DNA from: Rostrohypoxylon terebratum
Lineage: Eukaryota; Ascomycota; Sordariomycetes; Xylariales; Hypoxylaceae
Assembly (NCBI GenBank): GCA_022497145.1
Contig: MU385919.1
Span: forward strand, 62,001 to 126,000
DNA length: 64,000 nt
Direction of reading: 5' to 3'
The translations under genes were made by a program, and so were the position numbers. The notes beneath the pieces were generated by a model. It was given only the letters and a program-made list of their open reading frames with translations. It ran no database searches and was not told where the DNA came from. This document shows positions 22,512 through 32,094 of this stretch, in pieces; within the stretch, counting starts at the first letter, position 1, and every line of letters starts with the position of its first letter.

Positions 22512-23074
22512 CTATTTAGTAATGCTTATATCATGTAATCATAGGGGTCAGATGAGATGCCAATGGTATTCTTCATCTCTAAGTACCTGTAAGCGAAGGT
22601 TCTTACTTGCAAGCAGATTAATATTGACCCAATGAAGCAGCGGATCAATGGAAGAATTCCCCCTTTCTGACGGGTATGATCGACCTTACCAAATTCGCAC
22701 TCAACGGCCTCCATATAGCTCTTTGGGTGGCTCTAGATTTGAATGGATCCCTTTAGAAATATGTAGCTATTTATGTAGACATACTTTACGATGAGATGGA
22801 AGTCTGCATGAGTGGCTAGGTAGATATGTACAGCAATATATTAATATTATAACCTTGGAATTCTTGCAATAGGTATCTTAGGCTCTATGTCAGGATCGTC
22901 TCCTGCTCGTCAGCTTTATATATACAGCTCCAGTTCTAATACAGCTTTCTCAGCTTCTTCTCATTCCTTACTCTCTCCTCTCCTTAATCCCTTCTCTCTA
23001 TCGATTGCCTGACTCTAGCCTCTCATAACGGCTTCTAGGCAGGTAAGAGAGCACGCAGTATGTGGCCTTAACAC
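22512..23074. other. Spacer 3' of scm3
   Basis: AT-rich, with TAGGTA-like strings and a CT-rich stretch at 22940-23010. No gene seen. Confidence 0.5.
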
Positions 23075-26000
23075 TTACTTGCAGCAAGTAAAGCAGAAAT
23101 CCCGATCGCACGTAAACCCATCCTCTCCACACCGTCGCGCCGTACCGCCAGGCGTGCGTACAGAGCTATTACCTAACTCCACACTCCCAGCCTCATCCTT
23201 ATCTTTGTTCCTTCCCCTCCTCGAAGGCGTGGCAGCGAGTAGCTCCCGGTGATTCGAACTCATCACTGTACGCGCTAGCGGCGAACTCTGCACCCCGGAA
23301 CCTGAGCCACCCCCATATCTTAGTTTAGGACCGCGTGATGCGCGTGTATCGGTCGCCGGCGGGGCACCGCGCTTGCTGATGCGGTGGGGTGTGCGAAGAG
23401 CGGATCGAGACGCGGAGGAGGATGTGGAAGCGCCCATGAGGAAACCGTTCCGACGGCCTGTCTTACGGGGCGTCGCGGCTGATAAGGGGTTGAATCGGGA
23501 ATGTGGTTTAGAGGTAGAGTGAACGTAGGAGGAAAGGAACGGACTGGGAGCGACGCTTGACGCGAGGACGCTCAGTTCGTCGTCGTCTTCGTCTGGGTCG
23601 TCTGGGAGAAGAGATGTTAGGGCGTATTTCTTCCTAGCGGAAGCTGTCATGTGGCTTGGTTCCGTCCGCGAGTCTCTCCGTTTCTTCTTTGGTGTGCTAG
23701 GAACTGGGGTGGTGCTGGGTTTGGCGGAGAGGGAAGAACGATTCTTTGAGGGACTTGAAAATTTCGATGGAGAGGCGCTCCTTCTTTGCACTATCTTCGC
23801 ACGAGGGTCTTTCTGAACTACTTGAGGTCGGAAAGCTAGCTCGGCTTTCTCAAAAAGCCCTGGGGCCCTGGATTGGTGTGATTTTGGGAGTCGAGTTGGC
23901 GGAAGCTCAGGCTCGTCTTCCTCCGGCAAACTTGGTGGGTCAGAGTCTCCCGTAAGATTCGGTTGACTTGGTGTACTCTTGAGCATTTCCAACTCCGTGG
24001 ATTCCGGCTCGTCGATTTCAGACACTGGGATCTCGATCTCGGGTTCAGGCAATAGGTCCTCTTCCTGAACGGGATTGGGTAGTTGAGCAGCTGCCTCCTC
24101 TGGCTGGATTTGTGTAGTTGGACTTGGAGGTATTTCTTGAAGATTACCTGATATAGAAATGGCTTCAGGTCTTTCTTCTACAGCGACTGATATGTCCTGT
24201 TCGGTGGGGCTAGGTAATATAGTTTCTTCGTCAATCCCAGAATTATCATTCTCAATGCTAGGACCTTCAAAATGTGCCTCTTGGATATTGAATTCTTGAG
24301 AAGTTATATCCTGAATTATCCTGTCTGATGAATAAGCCGGAAGTTCCTCATATGAGAGGTTGTCGGAGTTCCTAGACTCATCAGGAGAAGCCGTTTTCTT
24401 GTCATCAAGTGGGACTTCTATCTTGTCTGTATCAGATTCATCATTTGAAGACAAAAGACCTAGCTGCCCTGAGTCGTCCTCAACTATTAGATGAGGATTG
24501 ATCGGGACACTCTGTGGCGTTTCACCTTCTTCTGGATTACCCGTATCCACAGGTGACTCTTCATGGCAATCTTGATTCAGGATTGATGCTACTGTAACAT
24601 CAATCTCATTAGGGACATCTTTGTCGCCAACCCTCTCAGGCTGTGTGCATGAGTCGGATTTCGTAGTTTCTTTGGTTGAAGGATCCTCAGGCGTCGAATG
24701 TTCGGAAGGATTATTCATTTCCGACGCCAGCGGAATTGAAGGTTGAGTCAAGCCTTCCGTTGCAGTGCGTGTGTCGGCCGTATCTGGGTTTGGTCTCCGC
24801 GACTTCGTCCAATTTATTTGACCGTAGAATTCCGTCTGCTTGCGACCTCGTGAAGATCTCCTACGTTGAGAGCCAGAAGATCGGGCCTCCCCTTCGGTTG
24901 GCGCATCACTCAATACCGCAATTGGCAATATAGTTGATGCATCAGTCTTAGCAGGTTCGGTGCTAATATTTTCCTTGGGGATAGGCTCTTCAGATGGAGG
25001 CGGAGAAGGAAGTGTCGGTACGGGTAGTGAATTATTCATAGACTTCGTCGGATTTATTGTCTCGGTGCTAGATATGGCCTCTGTAACCCCCGAACATGGC
25101 TCATTCGTCCCTTCATTGGAATCTGATGGTTTTGCGGGTATAACTGTTTTCTTTGGTCGGCCTCGACGTGGCTTTTGGGTATCTTTCTCCTTTTCAACTA
25201 CTGGGGCAGATTTGACATTCTTTGGGGCCGCCTGTTTTGTTTTCTCAACCGCGGTGTTCGTTGGCAAAGCCTTGACGCTTTTTGTAGATACGCTCTTGGT
25301 GACCTCTTCCGTGTTGTCACCTAGTAGGACATCATCCTCCTCGGATTCACCTGCATCCGATGCTGCACGTGGTAATAGCTGTCGAGAAGGAGCCTTTATG
25401 GGAGGAAGCTTCTTGGGTACCTGGGGATGGAAATGATTATCGAATGGTCCATGTCCAAATCCTCCTCCCGGTATCATCATTGGACCATAACCGTATCCGA
25501 ATGAAGGTGGATAGGCCATAGGTTGACCTATGAAGCCAAACCTATCCTGATAAAGGGGCATAGGTAAGTCAGGAGCTTGCCAGAGTGGATCAACCGGTCC
25601 GTGACCCATGAAAGGGTCTATAAATCCGTATGGGTTTGGAGGTATCCCAGATGACGAAAACTGAGGATGAGCCATCAGTTGTTGATTTGGTGCTGCAGGG
25701 TACCCTAAGGGATGTTGCGTGAATGGAGTGTTCTGTGCAGAAGGTTTGGTATGTGAGGCTTTGACTGAGCTTGCCTCCTTTCCTCTCATAATCCTTTCTT
25801 CTTCGTCGCTTGAAATAGAACCCTCCCTATGACGATCTTTCTCATCCTGCAAGGACAAGAGGTGCCCATTGTTGACGACCACCTCGCCGGTCTCAAGATC
25901 AATTTCATCGCCAATATCAGTGAAATCCCTTTCATACTTTTCGAAGATACGTTCGAAGGCTGATTTTAATCTTGAGGCGGCTTTCGCCCTCCCTCTATCC

Positions 26001-26134
26001 AGTTCATATAGAGGGTCCTGTCTGGCGTCAAACTGGATTGGGTCCATAGATAATTCGTCTAGATTTATCTCATCATCGTCGTCGTCGTCGTAAGGGGCTT
26101 GCCCGAGTTTCATTCTCTTTGCGGAGGGTTCCAT
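23075..26134 (-). CDS. scm3: Scm3/HJURP-type CENP-A chaperone
   Basis: Deposits centromeric histone CENP-A at kinetochores. Single exon from the ATG at 26134 (MEPSAKRMKLG) to 23075, 1,019 residues. The open frame extends upstream to 26218 without an ATG. The Scm3 domain is plain at residues about 60-105: a helix RLKSAFERIFEKYERDF followed by DEIDLETGEVV and NNGHL, the family signature. Beyond it come an acidic/Pro-rich region, an AT-hook-like PRRGRPKK, a second basic RRRSSRGRK patch, a very long acidic Glu/Ser/Pro-rich middle, and a basic Ser/Arg-rich C-terminal third. The last ~20 residues hold five cysteines (RRCGEDGFTCDRDFCFTCC), a possible zinc site. The large size fits filamentous-fungal Scm3. 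It is divergent from atg6. Confidence 0.88.
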   Translation of the reverse strand: MEPSAKRMKLGQAPYDDDDDDEINLDELSMDPIQFDARQDPLYELDRGRAKAASRLKSAFERIFEKYERDFTDIGDEIDLETGEVVVNNGHLLSLQDEKDRHREGSISSDEEERIMRGKEASSVKASHTKPSAQNTPFTQHPLGYPAAPNQQLMAHPQFSSSGIPPNPYGFIDPFMGHGPVDPLWQAPDLPMPLYQDRFGFIGQPMAYPPSFGYGYGPMMIPGGGFGHGPFDNHFHPQVPKKLPPIKAPSRQLLPRAASDAGESEEDDVLLGDNTEEVTKSVSTKSVKALPTNTAVEKTKQAAPKNVKSAPVVEKEKDTQKPRRGRPKKTVIPAKPSDSNEGTNEPCSGVTEAISSTETINPTKSMNNSLPVPTLPSPPPSEEPIPKENISTEPAKTDASTILPIAVLSDAPTEGEARSSGSQRRRSSRGRKQTEFYGQINWTKSRRPNPDTADTRTATEGLTQPSIPLASEMNNPSEHSTPEDPSTKETTKSDSCTQPERVGDKDVPNEIDVTVASILNQDCHEESPVDTGNPEEGETPQSVPINPHLIVEDDSGQLGLLSSNDESDTDKIEVPLDDKKTASPDESRNSDNLSYEELPAYSSDRIIQDITSQEFNIQEAHFEGPSIENDNSGIDEETILPSPTEQDISVAVEERPEAISISGNLQEIPPSPTTQIQPEEAAAQLPNPVQEEDLLPEPEIEIPVSEIDEPESTELEMLKSTPSQPNLTGDSDPPSLPEEDEPELPPTRLPKSHQSRAPGLFEKAELAFRPQVVQKDPRAKIVQRRSASPSKFSSPSKNRSSLSAKPSTTPVPSTPKKKRRDSRTEPSHMTASARKKYALTSLLPDDPDEDDDELSVLASSVAPSPFLSSYVHSTSKPHSRFNPLSAATPRKTGRRNGFLMGASTSSSASRSALRTPHRISKRGAPPATDTRASRGPKLRYGGGSGSGVQSSPLARTVMSSNHRELLAATPSRRGRNKDKDEAGSVELGNSSVRTPGGTARRCGEDGFTCDRDFCFTCCK

Positions 26135-26605
26135 AGTTTCGGTCGGATTTCCATTGCTCCAATCGATTTGCCAGTATTCGCAATATCCCCAATCGTCTAG
26201 AGAAATGAATGAGGCCAATATGAGAAAGACCTCGTTGTGATTTGATTGAAATTGCTTTGATGTTTACGACCGTGTCAATAAAGATCAATAAGCGCGACAC
26301 TATCTTATCAAAATATTTAACCTTTGAAGTCTCGGTACTTGTATAAATGCTCCACACTTAGTATTCTTACTGCCACCTTACCTGTGTAAATACATGAGCT
26401 GGGGACGTGTACGAAGTACCTATCATTTTCCCGCTAGTCTATTGTCCCACTAAACGGTCTGGGATCAGCTGATGACGTACTGAACACATGCATAATTCGA
26501 CGTCGGAACTCTGACAAACTTATTTCTAGGTATTTAACTTCGACAATTTCATCACGGGAACATCAGCATGGAACCAACGTCTAACATATTACAACCGAAG
26601 ACACG
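26135..26605. promoter_or_regulatory. Divergent scm3/atg6 promoter region
   Basis: About 470 bp separate the two start codons, so both promoters must overlap or abut. No specific factor site could be assigned with confidence. Confidence 0.5.
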
Positions 26606-28172
26606 ATGTATTGCCAGAAGTGTCGCGCCCCGCTCAAGCTAGATAGCTCATTAGCAGATCTCAACCCGGCCGCATTTGAACTCCTCGCCGGTCGGTAACT
26701 TCTAACTAATACTAATGACAACTCATCACCTCATCACATCCATCTAACTTTTCAAAGGTACAACTTCTCAAAGACAACCTAAGAGACTCGCCACACGTCT
26801 GACTTACCCAAATGACTCCGAACGGAGAGCCCTATACGATAGGGTATCCAGAGATACCGGATCCGCTACATTTAGAAGAAACAACAGCGCTCTACGCAAC
26901 GACGGCCAACCTCGTGATAGCTCGATCATGTCTTTCGTCATCCTAACCGAATCTCAGGTAGCTCCACCCAGGCTCACACCTCCAATAGAGCTACCAAACC
27001 CGAGACAACGGCGAACATCCATTTCTAATGGACAGCGTAACGACGGAAAACCAGCCCAACCACACGAAGCCGAGCGCATTAACAAGCTCTTCGAGATACT
27101 ATCTGCAAGATCCGACGTAGACCACCCTATTTGTGTCGAGTGTACCGAAATGCTAGTAGATGGTCTTCAGAAGAAGCTCGATTCTACAGCGCGAGAACGA
27201 GACGCTTACGCGGCATTCTTGAAACAGGTCGTAGCCGATACGCCTAGCGAAGAAGACCTCGCCGAATCCGAGCAAGCCCTGACGAAAGCACGCAAGGAAG
27301 AGGAAGAATCAATGAAACAACTTTTAGTATTAGAAAAGGAAAAAGCGGCTTTAGATTTGGAAATCGCAGCTCTCGAGGAGGAATCAGCAGCGTTAGACAC
27401 AGAAGAAGAACAGTTCTGGAGAGAACGCAACGCGTTCACAACAAAGCTCGCAGAATTCCAGAATGAAAGAGATAGCATCAACTCCAAATACGACCATGAT
27501 TCTCAACTCTTAATCAAGCTTCAGCGAGCGAATGTTTATAACGACACATTCTCGATACATCACGACGGTCACTTCGCGACAATAAATGGTCTTAGGCTAG
27601 GCAGATTATCAACGAAACCTGTGGACTGGCCAGAGATAAACGCTGCTTGGGGCCAGGCATTATTGTTAGTTGTAACTGTTGCTGATAAGCTAGGGTATAA
27701 GTTTGAGAGCTATGAACCGCTCCCTATGGGCTCGACATCGAAGATTATTCGATACGACCACCAATCCCCGTCGGCTAGTCGACTAGGTGGTCATCGAAGC
27801 GGCCCACCTCCAGCACCCAAAAAGACTATCTTAGAGCTCTTCTGCTCCGGCGACCTTCCGCTGCAAATGTTATTCAACCGGAAGTTTGACCAAGGAATGG
27901 TTGCCTTCTTAGAGCTGGTAAGGCAGCTAGGAGCCTTCGTACACCAGCAGACGAAAAACAGCGAGCAAGGCGGGTACGCGGCAAACCCGCTAGCGTTGCC
28001 TTATAAGATCGAGGGAGACAAAATCGGGGACGATAGGATAGGTCATTACAGCATCAAACTAGGGATGAACACGGACGAGAGCTGGACGAAAGCATGCAAG
28101 TTTGCGCTCACGTGCTGCAAGTTTCTAATCGCACACGCAAGTAACGTCAGCCATGTTACGAACGGCCGTTGA
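26606..28172 (+). CDS. atg6: Atg6/Vps30 (Beclin 1 homologue)
   Basis: Core regulatory subunit of both Vps34 PI3-kinase complexes (autophagy with Atg14, endosomal sorting with Vps38). Exons 26606..26690 and 26758..28172 (67-nt intron, phase 1), 499 residues. The N-terminus MYCQKCRAPLKLD carries the CxxC pair typical of fungal Atg6. Next is the BH3-like region with SFVILTESQV, then a second pair HPICVECTEML that begins the coiled coil (about residues 155-285). The evolutionarily conserved domain follows: RANVYNDTFSI, INGLRLGR, VDWPEINAAWGQ, and near the end TKACKFALTCCKFLIAH. Length and order match the family. Confidence 0.95.
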
Positions 28173-28291
28173 GTTGCATCTACTCTCAGCCCTTTGATTA
28201 CCAGGATGGCGTCAGGCGTTTTAGGTGGTTTTGAGAAGGGTATTATACCACTGGCTTAAATTTTCTGTACAACCTTCGAAATGTCGGGTTA

Positions 28292-28772
28292 TTAATTGTC
28301 AGGAAGGAGTAACTTGCGTTTGAAAAGCAAGGGTTTCTTGCTATTTGGGACTCCCAGGCGAGAAGGAGTATCTCGGCTGTGGAGCGATACATTGCTCAAT
28401 GGCCCTACACACAAGACACGATAGATTATTAGGAAACCGTCGATTCGATAGAGAATGAAATGTCCATTCATCCAATGACCGCCATTAGTCATCTTACACC
28501 CCGGATCATGCAACAAACTCGTGCTGACATGACCTTGGCTCTCCCTGTCTAGCATTACCATCAGGTTACATTTCCCTTCCGACCTCTCCCAGCGCGAAAC
28601 GATTCGAACCGCGAAGAAATGACAACGTCCTGCGTATGTTAGAAAAAAGGTATAAGGTTGGAATCATGTGTAAATTACTGCCATGCTCGGTTCCAAAACC
28701 CTTCTGAATTAACTTCCACGCGGTTTTAAATGCTTCCTTGGAAGTGAAGCTGTCTAAAGATGAGGCAAACAT
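28292..28772 (-). CDS. Hypothetical two-exon small protein
   Basis: On the complement, exon 28772..28679 (MFASSLDSFTSKEAFKTAW...) and exon 28629..28292 join in phase 1 across a 49-nt intron with GTAATT donor, TTCTAAC branch box and CGCAG acceptor. This gives 143 residues with no internal stop. Both exons are open in the matching frame. The first exon looks like an amphipathic helix; the second has no recognisable motif and is Leu/Arg-rich. It is convergent with atg6, whose stop lies 120 bp away. It may be an antisense chance frame. Confidence 0.35.
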
Positions 28773-29158
28773 CGCTGTTAGTGTCTCGACGGTATTCTAT
28801 TTATACATGAATTCTCCAAACTTCAACTGGCCAGAAGAGAACTCATCATCTACGATAGCAAGCTCCTATGGTCAATGTAAATGATATTTCACTATTAGGG
28901 GACGTGATCTTGTATTTTCTTTGTACTAAATCATACAGGACGCCACTACGATACACAACGTATAATACGTGCCCGTACCCAAGTGGCCACCCCCCTCGGA
29001 AATGTACTTCACGGAGTTTCGGAGAATATCAAACCTCCAACCAGGTGCTTAGGTACCTAGTAATGGAGAAATCCATATGGATTCATTTCAAAACTCAGCG
29101 GACTAGAAATATTAGCAGTAGGTACAATGATGATCGGATCGCACCACTCACCAAAATA
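28773..29158. other. Spacer between the hypothetical gene and the GRF-finger gene
   Basis: AT-rich, about 390 bp. The + strand frame 28868-29323 runs antisense to the GRF coding sequence and is rejected. Confidence 0.4.
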
Positions 29159-29688
29159 TCAGGTTTCATTTTTAACATCCTCCGTATCGTCGAGCGACCA
29201 GACGAAGACTGGCTCTCCTCCTTCTTCGTCCCATTGAAAGAAGTTACATTTACCAACTCTGCAGGAGAAGAAGAACCTTCCAGGTTGCGACGATCTAAGT
29301 CCGGCTATACTCAACCTGCTTGAAAGATCACAGTCGCATTGCGGATTCGTGGGGCAGTTACCCTGATCATCAGCGAATACGATGAACTTCTCGCATCTTG
29401 GGCAGGAAAAATAAGGCCGTCCGGCATTTCCATTGGGGTTCCATGGACCGGTGATTTTTATCGTGCCAGCTATGCGGCAGCGACGGCAGTCCGGGGGGCC
29501 GGCAGCAAAATCTTGGGAGATATCGGTACTCTATAAAATTGCATTAGAGTGATCAATCAAGACTCAGCCGAAAACAAACACTTACCGCTATGTCTACGCC
29601 AAGCCAAATACTTAGTATTTGAGCCCTTGTTGCTTATTGGATAGTCGTAGTCGACAAAAACGAAGTAAAGGTGTCCGTTGCGAGTGTA
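29159..29688 (-). CDS. Double GRF-type zinc-finger protein, 5' end unresolved (gene or relic)
   Basis: On the complement, exon 29511..29159 encodes two tandem GRF-like zinc fingers. The first has CRRC, then GPWNPNGNAGRPYFSCPRC. The second has CDC, then QPGRFFFSCRVGKCNFFQWDEE, and the frame ends at TGA (29161-29159). GRF fingers bind single-stranded DNA or RNA in proteins such as NEIL3 and TopIII-alpha. An upstream segment 29688..29586 joins in phase 1 through a 74-nt intron (GTAAGT donor, CTAAT box, AAG acceptor) and reads GHLYFVFVDYDYP. That segment begins right after an in-frame TAG that could be another acceptor. No in-frame ATG was found, so either a short first exon is missing from the model or the gene has lost its start. 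The finger exon is firm; the rest is tentative. Confidence 0.6.
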
Positions 29689-30682
29689 CTAGAGACACTA
29701 GAGATGCCTATATTTTTGCTCAGCTGATAAATAGTGTGGTATAAATAATTGTCTCAATAAGGACTCATGCAGGAGGTACCTACATCTACATCACTAATAA
29801 AAAGGTCCATCAGATGGAAAAATCCACATGTCACACCCACCACTTTAAACTCAAATAACATCACCAAACCAAGGCTTCTAGGTTATACAAAGGTGCTTAA
29901 TGTGGTCTTTGATGTTGAGAGCTATATTAGTGTAAGTAGGCATATAAGCACTTATGGTAGGAATGTGCGATTTTGACTTTTTTAGTTTCAAATCAGGATA
30001 GGTACCTAGGTATTATTGCAGTGCCGACGACGCTGTGAAACCTTAGGACCTAGGTTACGACTTTCACCAAAAACAAACACCATAAAGATGGATCACTTAG
30101 CTCGAAAATGCACGTACGACGTACGTACCCGACGATGTGTAACAAACCCCCGTTAATCCACCTATTTCGAACAGAATAGGCAATTACCTACCTACAGTAT
30201 CGGTCACCGCTTTTCTGATCTACCCCACCCCTATTGAAGGATTACCTCAGGCGTTCAACATTGGTTTTCTACGTCCATATCCCACCACTTTCATCGCCAT
30301 AGACTGAGAAGTCTTGGTTTCTGTAGAAGTGATTACGCAGCGTAGGTAATGCCCGGGTGATGGTAGGAAAGAAACCCGCCAGCAGGAGATATCACAACCC
30401 CCGAACGAGCAAGCTGGTAGCAGAAGATTACAACACTCAATACTGTCGATAATTGTCTTTTTTATTGATCGCTATTTGCGGGAAATGGGTTTTCGCTATC
30501 TAATTCCCTACAGAAAATACTGCGCTGCGGCGGATAAAAACCACCAAACGAAAATGACGGCGCTTATAAATGATCCATTACCCAAGCGAGTTGAATTGCG
30601 TATCAACTCTAGTCTTATGAAGTCTGATTCCTCGTATAAGTAATCCCTAGTTTGACTTCATGACGCTGGTTATGGGAACACA
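29689..30682. other. Intergenic, about 1 kb
   Basis: AT-rich with TACCTAGGTA-like strings (about 30000 and 30180). No gene seen. Confidence 0.5.
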
Positions 30683-31603
30683 TTAGATAATTATGTGCTG
30701 CGTATCATCTATGAAGTGGGAAAGCGGGTGGTTAGGACTGCTTGTCGTGAACAAGACCTTCAAATTCCGCTGCGAACTCTGCCTCCGCAGCACCCCTAGC
30801 AGCCTCGTGAAGTCATATGAATGCCTCCTGGCGTCATATATCTTATCTATTCCGTCGATGACACACACGATGTCCGGCGGTAGATGGACGAAGATATTCG
30901 CAAGCATATCGATCGCCGATCTAACACCGCTGCGTCCGCCGTTTAATTTCTTAAAGTTATCCCCATGAAATGTTCCCGGGCGTTCGAATTTCTTAGGGAG
31001 ATACCTGACGAGCTGTCAGATCAGGGTATGAACGAGATCAACTATCGAGATTGTATTCCCTGCATCCCTACCTAATATGATGTTACGATGACCATGCGGA
31101 GAGAAAATAGCCGTTGGTATGCCCTCGTGGTGAGCGTAACCGCAGAGCCGGATTCCAATCCTCGGCAGTGTGTAAGATTTCACGCTGTTAGTTGCCCGAT
31201 CCTCAGCCCAAAGGAAGGGGGAATTCCTAGATGTAATCCATGCCCTGATCCTGTGATCGATGACTACCGAATAGCGTAGATTCTTATGGTGACAGGCCAC
31301 TGATTTGAGGTGAGAAGGGTGGAAGCGAATTATATCTTGGAGTTTGGCCGCCTTCTGTATGACATCGTCTCTCGTCTGCTGCGGTGTTCGCTCGCTGTAA
31401 GTCAAGACATCTACCAGATACGCATTTAATCAGCAGGTGTTCAACATAAATAGCAAGACAGTATAGGATATCTTACGTGGAGGCGAGTCAACAAGCTCAT
31501 CAAGAAAGAAAACGGGATTCTCGCGTGAGACCCATTCATCAAGAATGCGTGAGAACTTTTGTTCTGATTGTTGTGCCTGTGATAGCGCCCGGTATCTCAT
31601 CAT
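30683..31603 (-). pseudogene. P-loop NTPase-like (STAND-like) protein with an in-frame stop; probable pseudogene
   Basis: On the complement, exon 31603..31477 and exon 31410..30683 join in phase 1 (66-nt intron). This gives 284 codons with one internal TGA at codon 174 (31018-31016) and normal sequence resuming in the same frame. Before the stop: a helical region with FLWAEDRA and HRNIILGRDAGNTIS, which sits where a Walker A loop is expected but lacks its lysine. After it: QLVRYLPKKF, then IVCVIDGIDKIYD, which fits a Walker B strand (hhhhDGxD), and LKVLFTTSSP, like a sensor strand. The layout resembles fungal NACHT/STAND-type ATPase cores, reduced to one domain. The divergent gene at 32095 is collinear with it. 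If the stop is not read through or edited, only a 173-residue fragment is made. Confidence 0.65.
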
Positions 31604-32094
31604 GTCGACTGCTCCTCGTTCCGTCTTCGATAGATGATAGGTAGGTATATCGCTCTCTCTTCCTCTCCCTCTGTGTGTATATGTGTGTAGAAGAGAACAT
31701 ACCTAATATACAGAAGAAGATCGATGGCGAGTCAGGGGTTTATATAGGGAAACACAGGGGAGAACGTCAGTGTTAATATCACTGTGTTGAAGGCAAATAA
31801 TCCCAACTTCCACGAAATAACACTAGTCGAATCTCTCGGATGCTTCACATAGCAAATTACTAGATGAAAGAACAAAAATGGATACCTACGTAAAATTGTT
31901 GGTATCAAACGATACCGTGAATCTGCTTAATACTGTATACCTACACTTTCGCATCAAACCATAGAGAGAGCTCAGCTTTCACACTGTCATTCCCGTACCA
32001 AGACTTTTCAAGTCACGAGTGCCATCTTCCTCACAACCGACAGCAGTTATATGATTCGATCGGATTCGGTGACGGCGACTATGATGAGGCAAGA
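31604..32094. promoter_or_regulatory. Shared divergent promoter of the NTPase-like pair
   Basis: About 490 bp between the head-to-head starts (about 730 bp if the + gene starts at 32335). It contains pyrimidine and TG/TA dinucleotide-rich stretches at 31650-31695. No defined site. Confidence 0.45.

Noticed and set aside
26135..26218. N-terminal extension of Scm3 (upstream part of the open frame)
   Set aside because: No ATG in this stretch; it would need a TTG start or an upstream exon without support, and the family N-terminus fits the ATG at 26134.
28590..28620. GATTCGAACC string resembling a tRNA T-loop on the complement
   Set aside because: The 5-bp T-stem cannot pair and no D or anticodon arm is found upstream; no tRNA gene was recognised in the window.
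28868..29323. 151-codon + strand frame
   Set aside because: Its second half is antisense to the GRF-finger exon, whose motif content is far stronger; the first half has no protein-like feature.
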